From assembly GCF_014860165.1 (NCBI RefSeq), contig NZ_JACZKG010000054.1:1-64000 (forward strand): DNA of 64,000 nucleotides, given 5' to 3'. The notes beneath the pieces were generated by a model. The model saw nothing but the letters and a program-made list of their open reading frames with translations. It ran no database searches and had not been told where the DNA came from. Shown here one piece after another: positions 54,735 through 63,466 of the stretch (position 1 is the stretch's first letter; each line of letters begins with the position of its first letter). A program made the translations under genes and the position numbers. This stretch comes from Devosia sp. (GTDB lineage: Bacteria > Pseudomonadota > Alphaproteobacteria > Rhizobiales > Devosiaceae).

Positions 54735-55440
54735 CACGCTCGATGGCCAGCGGGTCGTCGTCTTCGGCGGTTCGTCCGGCATCGGGCTATCAACTGCCCG
54801 GCTCGCCCTGACGCAAGGCGCATTGGTCACGATCGCCTCGCGCATTCAGGGGCGCCTGGAGGCGGCAGGGGCGCAACTGGGCGACGTCGATATCGCTGTC
54901 GTAGACGTTACCGATCCGGGGGGCGTGGCTCGCTTCTTCGATGATCGCGCACCGTTCGACCATGTCGTCATTTCCGCGGCTGATCTTACAGTGGGACCGC
55001 TGCGGGTCCAGTCGTTGGCGGAAGCGCGTCGCTCCATGGAGTCCAAGTTCTGGGGGGCCGTTCACGTGGCACACGCCGCCAGGATCAAGCCAGGCGGCAC
55101 CCTGACGCTTGTTTCGGGCATGTTGGGGCAGCGGCCGAGTGGTAATGCGACGATGTTGAGTGCGGTCAACGCCGCGTTGGATGCCCTGGCCCAAGCGCTG
55201 GCACTCGAATTGGCGCCCATTCGGGTGAACTGCGTTTCTCCCGGCAGGGTCGATACGCCATGGTGGAACCACCTGGACGAGACGTCTCGCAGGGAGCTGT
55301 TTGAACGGACGGCAGCGACCTTGCCAGTGGGTCGGATCGGCAAACCCGAAGCCATAGCCCAGCAGGTTGTTCAGTTCATGTTGAACGACTTCATCACCGG
55401 GAGCGTCGTTCAGGTGGATGGCGGCAACCACCTGGTCTAG
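54724..55440 (+). CDS. SDR family oxidoreductase lacking the YxxxK motif
   Basis: 238-aa SDR-fold protein. The cofactor motif FGGSSGIGLSTARLAL is intact, and the C-terminal GSVVQVDGGNHLV is normal. In the active-site region after LVSGMLGQRPSG, the sequence reads MLSAVNAALDAL where YxxxK is expected, so both Tyr and Lys are absent and Asn takes the Lys place. Divergent SDRs of this kind exist; activity is uncertain. It ends the + strand island. Confidence 0.85.
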   Translation: MGGDTLDGQRVVVFGGSSGIGLSTARLALTQGALVTIASRIQGRLEAAGAQLGDVDIAVVDVTDPGGVARFFDDRAPFDHVVISAADLTVGPLRVQSLAEARRSMESKFWGAVHVAHAARIKPGGTLTLVSGMLGQRPSGNATMLSAVNAALDALAQALALELAPIRVNCVSPGRVDTPWWNHLDETSRRELFERTAATLPVGRIGKPEAIAQQVVQFMLNDFITGSVVQVDGGNHLV

Positions 55441-55556
55441 TAGGCACGCGTGTCTTCCGCGCCCTGCCTATGGCTGCTTCCGTCGGCCCCCACCCAGCCC
55501 GACCGCCCCTCACCGACAGGGAGCGAGCCGCGATCCAGCCATGTAGGCCCGCCACT

Positions 55557-56693
55557 CTAGTAGGCATCTCTGTAAATTGACAGAATGTCGGATACCGACA
55601 GCGGGCGTGGGTTGTTGTCGATCAGCCGCTTTATGGCGAATGCGTCCTCCGCCCAGGCGGCCAAATCCCGCTCGCTCGCGCCATGGCTCGACAGGCTCAT
55701 GTTGAGGCCCAGTCCTCGGCAATAAGCAAGACTTTCAGCAAGGACGCTATCGGTGGCAACCGCGCCCGAAAGGCCGAGCGATTGTGCCACCACGGCGGTT
55801 TTTCCAGGCCTTGCCGAGGCGTTGAAGGCAAGCATATGCGGGAATATGATGGCATTCGCCAGACCATGCGGCAGCTTGAGCCGGGTGCCCAGCGGATAGG
55901 CCAGGGCGTGACCGCCAGCAGTGTTGACGGGGCCGAGGCAGACGCCGCCATAATAGGAGGCGAGCATCATTCCGGCACGCGCCTCGGTGTCCCGTCCGTC
56001 TGCGACGGCCCGGGCCAGATAGCGGCCGACAAGCGAAATGCCGAGGCTGGCATAGCCGTCGACCAGCGGATGCGCCTTGATGTTGGTGAAGGATTCAACG
56101 CAGTGGGCGAGCGCGTCGATGCCGGTGGCCGCCGTGACCGCGGCGGGGACGGAATAGGTCAGTTCGGGGTCGAGCACGGCAATATCGGCGAGCATGAACG
56201 GGCTCTCGACCGCCAGCTTGGCCAGCGTTTCCGGATTGGTGACAAGCGACCGAATGCCCGCTTCGGACCCGGTGCCAGACGTCGTTGGCACCTGTGCCAG
56301 CGCCGAACGGCGGCCCCAGACCTTGCCGACTCCCACCACGTCGATCACGGACTGTTCGCTGTCCCACAACACCGCTACCAGCTTGGCGACGTCCATGACC
56401 GAACCGCCGCCCAGGCCGATCACCAGGTCCGGACGGAAGGCGCGGGCTGCGGCCAGAACGGCTTCGACAGCCGGCAAGTCGGGCTCGGGCGGAATATCGA
56501 TGAAGGTCTCGACTGCACCCATCAGTCCGATGCGATCGACGAAACCGATCGTCGGCACCATGGCCACCACGAAGACGCGCTTGTAGGGCTCGGCCCAGGC
56601 AGCGAGACGGGTTATGGCGCCCGCGCCAATCTCGAGCCGTGCCGGCTGCAGCAGCGTGATGGGTTGCGCCATGGAAAGAACTGGCTCAGACAT
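55557..56693 (-). CDS. Iron-containing alcohol dehydrogenase
   Basis: 378-aa group III dehydrogenase: NAD-region GLGGGSVMDVAKLVAVL, TTSGTGSEAGIRSLVT, metal ligands in DALAHCVESF and LPHGLANAIIFPHML, and H in GGHALAYPLG. Related to butanol, lactaldehyde, maleylacetate and 4-hydroxybutyrate dehydrogenases. It overlaps the DapA-family gene by eight bases and is the last gene of a four-gene - strand operon. Confidence 0.92.
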   Translation of the reverse strand: MSEPVLSMAQPITLLQPARLEIGAGAITRLAAWAEPYKRVFVVAMVPTIGFVDRIGLMGAVETFIDIPPEPDLPAVEAVLAAARAFRPDLVIGLGGGSVMDVAKLVAVLWDSEQSVIDVVGVGKVWGRRSALAQVPTTSGTGSEAGIRSLVTNPETLAKLAVESPFMLADIAVLDPELTYSVPAAVTAATGIDALAHCVESFTNIKAHPLVDGYASLGISLVGRYLARAVADGRDTEARAGMMLASYYGGVCLGPVNTAGGHALAYPLGTRLKLPHGLANAIIFPHMLAFNASARPGKTAVVAQSLGLSGAVATDSVLAESLAYCRGLGLNMSLSSHGASERDLAAWAEDAFAIKRLIDNNPRPLSVSDILSIYRDAY

Positions 56694-57615
56694 TTTCTTG
56701 CGCCTCAAGCTCGGCCATCTTCGCCCAGACGGTGTCGAGCTCTGCCGGAGACAATTCGACCAGCGGCGGTCGCACCCGCGTCCAGCCCAGGTGGTTGCGA
56801 CGACGGGCCAACATGGCCTTGATGGTCGGCAACTGCACATAGGCGTTGGAGAGGTCGCGCCAGAGGTTGATGCGCTCCTGCGCCGCGTCGACCAATGCCC
56901 CATCCTCCGGCCGGTGCGCATGGTCGAACACGACACGCAGATGCTTGCCGATGAGGTTTGAGCTGGAGGTGATGCACCCTGCCCCGCCCGAATGCAGCAG
57001 CGGCAGCATGAAGGGATCGGCGCCAGCAAGCACGGAGAAATCTTGGAAAGTGCTGGCGAATTGCCGCATGCTTTCCAGCTTGCCGGAGCTGTCCTTGATG
57101 CCAACCACGATGCCGGGGAAGGCTTCGAGCAGCCGGCCGACCAGTTCGATCGAGAGCCCGACCTGGGCGATGGGCGGAATGTGGTAGAGCACGACCCGCA
57201 GGTCATCACGCCCCACACCCTCGATCGCTTCGGCATAGAACCGGAACAGGCCCTCGTCGCTGACACCCTTGTAGTAGAACGGCGGAAGAACCACGGCGGC
57301 CTTAACACCCGCCTCCACGGCGTGGCGCATCAGCGTGACTGTATCGGCCACGTTGGTCTGCGATGTGCCGGGCAGCAGACGCTGCGGGTCGATGCCTGAT
57401 GCGATGACCTTGTCCAGCAAGGCCTTGCGCTGGGTGATGCTGAAGGAGTTCGCCTCGCCGGTTGTGCCGAGCAAGGCGATACCGTCGCAGCCCTCCTGCA
57501 ACAGTGCGTGGCAATGGCTGGCGAAGGTGGCGTGGTCAGGTGTGCCATCCTCCAGCACCGGCGTGGCGGAGGCGCAGAGGACCCCGTGGATGGGAAGTTT
57601 GGTCGCCGGATTCAT
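56686..57615 (-). CDS. DapA/N-acetylneuraminate-lyase family aldolase or dehydratase
   Basis: 309-aa TIM-barrel enzyme: G-T-T-G-E54 phosphate/carboxylate site ([12 protein letters not shown]), Y144 in VVLYHIPP and Schiff-base K174 in VGIKDSSG. The pattern departs from true DapA (GTTGES), pointing to a catabolic lyase or dehydratase acting on a 2-keto acid. It overlaps the PdxA-type gene by four bases. The substrate cannot be named from sequence. Confidence 0.9.
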   Translation of the reverse strand: MNPATKLPIHGVLCASATPVLEDGTPDHATFASHCHALLQEGCDGIALLGTTGEANSFSITQRKALLDKVIASGIDPQRLLPGTSQTNVADTVTLMRHAVEAGVKAAVVLPPFYYKGVSDEGLFRFYAEAIEGVGRDDLRVVLYHIPPIAQVGLSIELVGRLLEAFPGIVVGIKDSSGKLESMRQFASTFQDFSVLAGADPFMLPLLHSGGAGCITSSSNLIGKHLRVVFDHAHRPEDGALVDAAQERINLWRDLSNAYVQLPTIKAMLARRRNHLGWTRVRPPLVELSPAELDTVWAKMAELEAQENV

Positions 57616-58562
57616 GACTTTGTCCCCGCCGCCAGGCGCCGTGCATAAGCGATGGCTTCGTTCAAATTGGTGTGGTTGGCCTTGCCTGACCCGGCAATGT
57701 CGAAGGCTGTGCCATGGTCGACCGAGGTCCGGTCGATCGGCAGGCCGATCGACACATTGACGGCCGTGTCGAAGGCCACGAGCTTGATCGGAATGTGCCC
57801 CTGGTCGTGGTATTGGGCGACGACGAGATCAAAGGCGCCGCTATAGGCGCGGTAGTAGAGCGTATCGGCCGAGATAGGGCCCTGTACGTCGATACCTTCC
57901 GCCCGGGCCATGGCGACCGCGGGAACGACCTGCACATCGTCTTCGGTGCCGAACAGGCCATTCTCCCCACAATGCGGGTTGATGCCGGCAACGGCGATGC
58001 GGGGCTTGGCATAGCCGACGCGCTTGAGGTGATCGTTACCGGCGCGAATGGTTGCGAGGATCCGCTCTGGTGTCGCCCGATCGATAGCGGTTTTCAGCGA
58101 GACATGGGTCGACACATGAATGACCTTGAGCCGCTCGGAAGCCAGAAGCATGAAGGCGGACTTCTGGCCGGTCAGGGCGGTCAGCATGCCCGTATGGCCA
58201 TCATAATGATGGCCGGCCAGGTTAAGCGCTTCCTTGTTGATCGGGGCGGTGACAATGCAGCCGATCGTCCCGGCTTCGGCATCGCGGACGGCCCTTTCGA
58301 TGAAGCGGAAGGCCGCGTCGCCAGCGCGCGGGTCGAGCTTGCCCCAGGGCAGCGGGCCGCCCTCGATGGGCAGATCGACGACGAGGCCATCAAGGTCGAT
58401 GGAGGCGCCGGTGGCGGCAACCGCCAGGTCGAGCGTGGCGCGATTGCCGTAGATGCGGGTGCGCGCACGGTCGGCCGGGCTCATGTCCGCCAGAGCACGG
58501 ACTGCGATCTCGGGCCCGACGCCCGCAGGGTCGCCCATGGTAATGCCGATAAGGTCGCTCAA
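57612..58562 (-). CDS. pdxA: 4-hydroxythreonine-4-phosphate dehydrogenase family protein (PdxA type)
   Basis: 316-aa enzyme: [77 protein letters not shown]. Metal-binding His residues are intact. It is slightly shorter than biosynthetic PdxA. The setting suggests the PdxA2 role in four-carbon sugar-acid catabolism, but no DUF1537 kinase is present. The best start is TTG at 58562, overlapping the upstream stop as TTGA, with GGAG seven bases before; an ATG at 58583 is also possible. Confidence 0.87.
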   Translation of the reverse strand: MSDLIGITMGDPAGVGPEIAVRALADMSPADRARTRIYGNRATLDLAVAATGASIDLDGLVVDLPIEGGPLPWGKLDPRAGDAAFRFIERAVRDAEAGTIGCIVTAPINKEALNLAGHHYDGHTGMLTALTGQKSAFMLLASERLKVIHVSTHVSLKTAIDRATPERILATIRAGNDHLKRVGYAKPRIAVAGINPHCGENGLFGTEDDVQVVPAVAMARAEGIDVQGPISADTLYYRAYSGAFDLVVAQYHDQGHIPIKLVAFDTAVNVSIGLPIDRTSVDHGTAFDIAGSGKANHTNLNEAIAYARRLAAGTKS

Positions 58563-59731
58563 CTCTGTTCTCCGTCGATCCATCCCCTGGGGAGGCGGAC
58601 ATATTTGATGGCCCGCCGGAAGTAGGTGTAGGCGACGTGCAATGCGCCGTCCGGTCCTTCCAGCAGATAGGGATAGGACAGTTCCTTGTTGCGCCCGTCG
58701 ATGGAATTGTTCGACAGGCAGGTGCCGGGGCTGTCGTCGACAATACGGCGCAGCGGCCAGGTCTTGCCGCCATCGGTGGAAACACACAGCGCCAGCGGCG
58801 CGCGCGGGACGCCCCAGATGGGCGCGCAGCCACCGCTGGCATCGGGCCGATCGTCGCCCTCCTCGATCTCGTCGTAGAGCGAAGCCCGCCGGTCGCTGGA
58901 GGTCGCGGCCGAGACCGGATTGCAGACCATGGCCAAACGTCCGTCGGCAAGCCGGACGACGTTGATCGAGGAATTGTTGTTGGGCACATCGGTCGGCTCG
59001 GGCATCGACCAGGTGAAGCCACCATCGTGGCTCTCCGAGCGATGCACGAAATCGGATTGGCGCCGGCGATAGAAGGCGACCATATGCGCGCCGTCCAGTG
59101 GCACGATGGTCATGTGAACCGAGCCGATCGAGCCCGGGACCTCGGTCATGGTCCAGGTGGCGCCATCGTCATGGCTGACAGCGACGCCGGCCGTGTCGTG
59201 GCTGCCGTTCCAGCGTTGGCCGGCGCGGGAGACGCAACGGAAGACCGGCATCATCCAGGCGCCATCGTTGCGGCGCACGAAGCGACCACGCACGAAGGTG
59301 CCCAGCGGCAGATCGATGATGCGCGGCGCCGAGCCGGTCAGCGTAGCGCCGATTATGGAAATATCACGCGCCCGCAGCAGGCACTCGTCCTGGTTGCCTG
59401 AAGGCTGCGCCGTATGGAACAGCTGCCAGCGCCCCTGCCCGTCGCGCGTCAGCACCGGATTTTGCTCGGAACGCTCAGGGTCGTCGCTGAGCTGCACCGA
59501 CGGCGACCAGCGGTCGGCGCCTGGCGCCAGCGTGGTGCCATAGATCGAGATATCGGACTTGCCCTCAAGCGTGCCGCCGAACCAGAGGCAGGCCAGCGTG
59601 CCGTCATCCAGCAGTTCGATGAAGGCGGCATGATTCTGCACCATGGGCGACGGCAGGAAAGCTTCAAGGCGCCCTCCACCCACAGCGGCCAGCTGGCCTG
59701 TCATGCGCGTTTCGATCTCATCCGGAGTCAT
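58559..59731 (-). CDS. Sialidase-like BNR-repeat protein
   Basis: 390-aa protein with the six-bladed sialidase fold suggested by three Asp-boxes: [18 protein letters not shown] and STDGGKTWP. No signal peptide is visible, so it is probably cytoplasmic, unusual for a sialidase; related exo-sialidase-domain proteins act on other sugars or acids. The start at 59731 follows GAGGGG. It heads the - strand operon and is divergent from the peptide-type ABC transporter. Confidence 0.85.
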   Translation of the reverse strand: MTPDEIETRMTGQLAAVGGGRLEAFLPSPMVQNHAAFIELLDDGTLACLWFGGTLEGKSDISIYGTTLAPGADRWSPSVQLSDDPERSEQNPVLTRDGQGRWQLFHTAQPSGNQDECLLRARDISIIGATLTGSAPRIIDLPLGTFVRGRFVRRNDGAWMMPVFRCVSRAGQRWNGSHDTAGVAVSHDDGATWTMTEVPGSIGSVHMTIVPLDGAHMVAFYRRRQSDFVHRSESHDGGFTWSMPEPTDVPNNNSSINVVRLADGRLAMVCNPVSAATSSDRRASLYDEIEEGDDRPDASGGCAPIWGVPRAPLALCVSTDGGKTWPLRRIVDDSPGTCLSNNSIDGRNKELSYPYLLEGPDGALHVAYTYFRRAIKYVRLPRGWIDGEQS

Positions 59732-60034
59732 CTCTTCCCCTCTTCTGGTGGCGCCAAACTTTACAGTGATGGCCATGTTGTCAAGTTATTATTTGGCCAG
59801 ATGGCCCGCATGGTACCGCGAGTTGCCGGGTAAATTTTCTTTTATATCAATGAATTACCTACAATTCTCCTGTTGCATGTCAACACTCAACTCAAATCAG
59901 TTTGACAACTTGAGGTTGTAACACGATAGTGCGACCCAAGCTTGGGCCCCAATGTGAGACCCGCTTGGAGGAATTTGCGTGGGCGCTCTGCAGCGTCGTT
60001 CACGCGCCGCAAAAGCTGCAAAGGGAGGACGACC
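59732..60034. promoter_or_regulatory. Divergent control region of the sialidase-like and Dpp-type operons
   Basis: 303 bp. Two similar sequences lie in opposite orientation: on the - strand ACTTGACAACATG (59775-59787 region) and on the + strand GTTTGACAACTTG (59901-59913). The + strand copy forms a -35 TTGACA (59903-59908) with GATAGT 17 bases later (59926-59931). They may be promoters, operators or both. Confidence 0.5.
59903..59931 (+). promoter_or_regulatory. Possible sigma-70 promoter of the Dpp-type operon
   Basis: TTGACA, 17 bases, GATAGT (four of six at -10), about 104 bp upstream of the TTG start of the binding-protein gene. Confidence 0.45.
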
Positions 60035-61540
60035 TTGACCATCAAACACATTCTGGTCGGCGCGCTTGTGGCGTCGACGACCATGGTACCGGCCATGGCG
60101 CAGGACAATACCGACATTACCGTGGTGCTGAGCGAAGAACTCGACCTGGTCGAACCCTGCATGGCGACGCGATCGAATATCGGTCGCGTCATCCTGCAGA
60201 ATATCAGTGAAACGCTGACAGAGCTCGACGTGCGCGGCGACAAGGGCCTGATGCCCCGCCTGGCCGACAGCTGGGAAGACAAGGGCGACGGCACCTGGCA
60301 GTTCAAGCTGCATCCGGGCGTCACCTTCTCGGATGGCACCGCGCTCGACGCCGCCGACGTCAAGCACTCGTTCGATCGCGTCTTCAGCGACCAGATGACC
60401 TGCGAAAGCGCCCGCTACTTCGCTGATACCGCGCTGACCTTTACCGTCGTCGACGACCTGACGGTGGACGTAAAGGCCGAGCCGGCCCAGCCGATCCTGC
60501 CGCTGCTGATGAGCCTCGTTACCATCGTGCCATCGGAAACGCCGATGGAATTCGTGCGCCAGCCAGTCGGCACCGGCCCCTATGAAATGACCGAGTGGAC
60601 CGCCGGCCAGCAGATCGTGCTGACCCGCCGCGACAGCTATTGGGGCGCCCAGCCCGAAGTGACCAAGGCAACCTACCTGTTCCGCTCCGAGCCTGCCGTC
60701 CGCGCCGGCATGGTTGCCGCCGGCGAAGCCGATATCGCGCCGCAGATCACGGCTGAAGTGGCCGACAACAAGGCGACCGATTTTAGCTACCTGAACTCGG
60801 AAACCGTCTATCTGCGTATCGACAATGCCGACGCTCCCACCAGCGACATCCGTGTCCGCAAGGCGCTCAACGCTGCCATCGAGCGCGAGGCCTTTATCGG
60901 CACCGTGCTGCCCGATGGTACCGAACTGGCCGTCGCCATGACGCCGCCGACCACCCTGGGCTGGAACCCTGACCTGTCTCCCCCGGCCTACGATCCTGAA
61001 CTGGCCAAGACGCTGCTGGCAGAAGCCAAGGCAGATGGCGTCGATGTCAGCCTGCCCATCGAAATCGTGGCCCGCACCGAGAACTTCCCCAATGTGACCG
61101 AGGTCTCCGAGGCCCTGGTGCAGATGTTCAACGAAGTCGGCTTCAACGCCACGCTGCGCATGGTCGAAGTCGCCGAACACGAGCAGTATTACTCCAAGCC
61201 CTACCCCGAGAGCGAAGGCACCCGCCTCGTCCTCGCGCAGCATGACAATAGCCGCGGCGACCCGGCCTTCTCGATGTTCTTCAAATATGCCAGCCAGGGC
61301 ACCCAATCGGGCGTCAACGACCCGAAGGTCGACGACCTGATTGCCCGCGCCTCGGCGGCAACCGGCGAGGAACGTGCGGCCCTGTGGTCGGAGCTGTTCG
61401 CCTATGTCCATGACGAGATCGTCGCCGACGTCCTGCTGTTCCACATGGTTGGCCTCAGCCGCGTCAGCGAGCGTCTCGACTTCACGCCGACCATTGCGAC
61501 CAACCAGCAGTTGCAGCTCGCCGAGATCGGCTTCAAGTAA
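60035..61540 (+). CDS. ABC transporter substrate-binding protein, peptide/nickel type (family 5)
   Basis: 501-aa protein: signal peptide ending AMAQD, then the family 5 fold with LDLVEPCMATRSNIGRVILQNISETL, WQFKLHPGVTFSDGTALDAADVKHSFDRV and DIRVRKALNAAIERE. Ligands in this family include di- and oligopeptides and oligosaccharides. No ATG precedes the signal peptide; TTG at 60035 follows AAGGGAGG and is used. Next to a sialidase-like gene, a glycan-derived ligand is plausible. Confidence 0.92.
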   Translation: MTIKHILVGALVASTTMVPAMAQDNTDITVVLSEELDLVEPCMATRSNIGRVILQNISETLTELDVRGDKGLMPRLADSWEDKGDGTWQFKLHPGVTFSDGTALDAADVKHSFDRVFSDQMTCESARYFADTALTFTVVDDLTVDVKAEPAQPILPLLMSLVTIVPSETPMEFVRQPVGTGPYEMTEWTAGQQIVLTRRDSYWGAQPEVTKATYLFRSEPAVRAGMVAAGEADIAPQITAEVADNKATDFSYLNSETVYLRIDNADAPTSDIRVRKALNAAIEREAFIGTVLPDGTELAVAMTPPTTLGWNPDLSPPAYDPELAKTLLAEAKADGVDVSLPIEIVARTENFPNVTEVSEALVQMFNEVGFNATLRMVEVAEHEQYYSKPYPESEGTRLVLAQHDNSRGDPAFSMFFKYASQGTQSGVNDPKVDDLIARASAATGEERAALWSELFAYVHDEIVADVLLFHMVGLSRVSERLDFTPTIATNQQLQLAEIGFK

Positions 61541-61561
61541 GCTCGAATGCGGTCCACACTC

Positions 61562-61589
61562 CGATGCCGGGGACCATTCCCCGGCATCG
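61562..61589 (+). terminator. GC hairpin between binding-protein and permease genes
   Basis: A perfect 12-bp stem (61562-61573 with 61578-61589) and a four-base loop follow the binding-protein stop by 21 nt. No T tract. Confidence 0.55.
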
Positions 61590-61615
61590 CCATTCAAGGA
61601 AGCTGGTGAGAAGCC

Positions 61616-62530
61616 ATGTTCAAGCTGATCGGACAACGGGCAATCGCCAGTCTGCTCTCGCTGCTGGGCCTGATGGTCCTGGTGTTCTTCCTCTCGCGTC
61701 TCACCGGTGATCCGGCAGTTTTGTTCCTGCCGATCGACGCGACCGAAGAGATGAAGGCCAATTTCCGCGCGCTGCATGGGCTGGATGCACCGCTGCTGGA
61801 ACAGTTCGCGCGCTATGTCCTCGACCTGCTGCAGTTCGATTTCGGTGAATCGCTGCGCAAGGCCCGCCCGGCCATCGACGTGGTCATGGAGGCCTATGCC
61901 TGGACCCTGCCGCTGGCGCTGATCACCCTGTCGCTGGTCATCGTTGCCGCCATTGTCCTGGGATCGCTGGCCGCCTTCAATGTCGGCGGCTTTTTCGACC
62001 GGCTGGTCTCGATCGTTTCGCTGATCGGCGCATCGGCGCCCGACTTCTGGATCGCCATCGTGGCAATCGTCATCTTCGCGATCAACCTCGGCTGGCTGCC
62101 GACATCAGGCGTCGGCACGCCGCTGCACTGGGTGCTGCCGGTGGCGGTCCTGTTCATCCGCCCCTTCGGCCTCATCGTGCAGGTGGTGCGCGGCTCGATG
62201 CTGTCGGCGCTATCGGCGGCCTATGTGAAGACGGCCCGCGCCAAGGGCGTCAAGAACCTGCCCATCATCTTCGTCCACACGCTGCGCAATGCCATGCTGC
62301 CCGTCATCACGGTGATCGGCGACCAGGCCGCCGCCATGCTCAATGGCGCTGTCATCGTCGAGACGATCTTCGGCTTCCCCGGGATCGGCAAGCTGATGAT
62401 CGACTCCATCCTGCAACGCGACTTCAACGTGGTGCTTGCCGCCATCATGGTCACCGCCATCGCCATCTTCATCATGAACATCCTGATCGATATCGCCTAT
62501 GGCGTGCTCGATCCGCGGATCCGGAACTAG
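61616..62530 (+). CDS. ABC transporter permease (DppB type)
   Basis: 304-aa membrane protein with six helices: N-terminal LISLLGLMVLVFFLSRLTGDPA, and the conserved RPFGLIVQVVRGSMLSALSAAYVKTARAKG coupling loop, IVETIFGFPGIG. Together with the next gene it forms the channel. GGTGAG site upstream of the ATG. Confidence 0.93.
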   Translation: MFKLIGQRAIASLLSLLGLMVLVFFLSRLTGDPAVLFLPIDATEEMKANFRALHGLDAPLLEQFARYVLDLLQFDFGESLRKARPAIDVVMEAYAWTLPLALITLSLVIVAAIVLGSLAAFNVGGFFDRLVSIVSLIGASAPDFWIAIVAIVIFAINLGWLPTSGVGTPLHWVLPVAVLFIRPFGLIVQVVRGSMLSALSAAYVKTARAKGVKNLPIIFVHTLRNAMLPVITVIGDQAAAMLNGAVIVETIFGFPGIGKLMIDSILQRDFNVVLAAIMVTAIAIFIMNILIDIAYGVLDPRIRN

Positions 62531-62542
62531 GGGGCGCCTGAT

Positions 62543-63466
62543 ATGACCGACCTGTCGCTCGCCAAGCCGCCCCGTTCCGAGAAATCCGCTGCCGCCACCC
62601 TGCTGTCGATGCTGTGGCGCGACAAGCTGGCCTTTGTCTCGGCCATCGTCCTGCTGCTGATCATCCTGTGTGCCATGCTGGGCCCTTCCCTGCTCGGCGA
62701 ACTGGCAAGCCACCAGAACCTGCGCGGCCGCAACAGCCCGCCCTTCGACCTGGCCAAGGGCTGGGCCTTCGTGCTGGGCGGAGACTCGCTGGGCCGGCCG
62801 ATGCTGGCCCGACTTATCGTGGCGGCACGCAGCACCATGCTTGTGGCCGCGGGCGCAGTGGCCTTCGCATTGTTCGTCGGCGCCACGCTGGGCCTCGTCG
62901 CCGGCTACCTCGGCAAGAACACGTCGCAGGTGATCATGCGGCTGGCCGATGTGATCATGAGCTTCCCCTCGCTGCTGCTGGCGGTGGTGGTGCTCTATGT
63001 GCTGGGGCCATCCATCCCCAACATGATCCTCGTCCTCGCCATTACCCGCATTCCGATCTACCTGCGCACCACGCGGGCCGAAGTGCTGGAGGTGCGCGAG
63101 CGCATGTTCGTGCAGGCGGCCATCGTCATGGGCGCCAGCCACTGGCGCATCATCGCCCGGCACGTCCTGCCGGTGGTCACCCCGACCCTGGTCACCATCG
63201 CAACGCTGGATTTTGCCTTCGTCATGCTGGCCGAGTCCTCGCTCAGCTTCCTGGGCATCGGCATCCAGCCGCCCGATATCACCTGGGGCCTGATGGTCAG
63301 CCAGGGCCGGCCCTATCTCAGCAATGCCTGGTGGCTGGCGCTGTGGCCGGGCGTCTGCATCGTCATCACCACCCTGGCGCTGAACCTGCTGAGCAACTGG
63401 ATGCGCATCGCCCTCGACCCCGCCCAGCGCTGGCGGCTGGAAGCCAGGAGCACGTCAGATGAGTAA
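62543..63466 (+). CDS. ABC transporter permease (DppC type)
   Basis: 307-aa membrane protein: KLAFVSAIVLLLIILCAMLGP first helix, LGGDSLGRPMLARLIVAARST, then REVLEVRERMFVQAAIVMGAS-like coupling loop and AESSLSFLGIGIQPPDITWG. These are DppC hallmarks. It overlaps the ATPase gene by eight bases. Confidence 0.93.
   Translation: MTDLSLAKPPRSEKSAAATLLSMLWRDKLAFVSAIVLLLIILCAMLGPSLLGELASHQNLRGRNSPPFDLAKGWAFVLGGDSLGRPMLARLIVAARSTMLVAAGAVAFALFVGATLGLVAGYLGKNTSQVIMRLADVIMSFPSLLLAVVVLYVLGPSIPNMILVLAITRIPIYLRTTRAEVLEVRERMFVQAAIVMGASHWRIIARHVLPVVTPTLVTIATLDFAFVMLAESSLSFLGIGIQPPDITWGLMVSQGRPYLSNAWWLALWPGVCIVITTLALNLLSNWMRIALDPAQRWRLEARSTSDE

Noticed and set aside
34817..55440. The island as a recent mobile element
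   Set aside because: No integrase, transposase, direct repeats or clear base-composition change was seen; the tRNA remnant alone is not enough.
59897..61777. 626-codon - strand frame opposite the Dpp-type binding protein
   Set aside because: Antisense shadow; the + strand frame has a signal peptide and family motifs.
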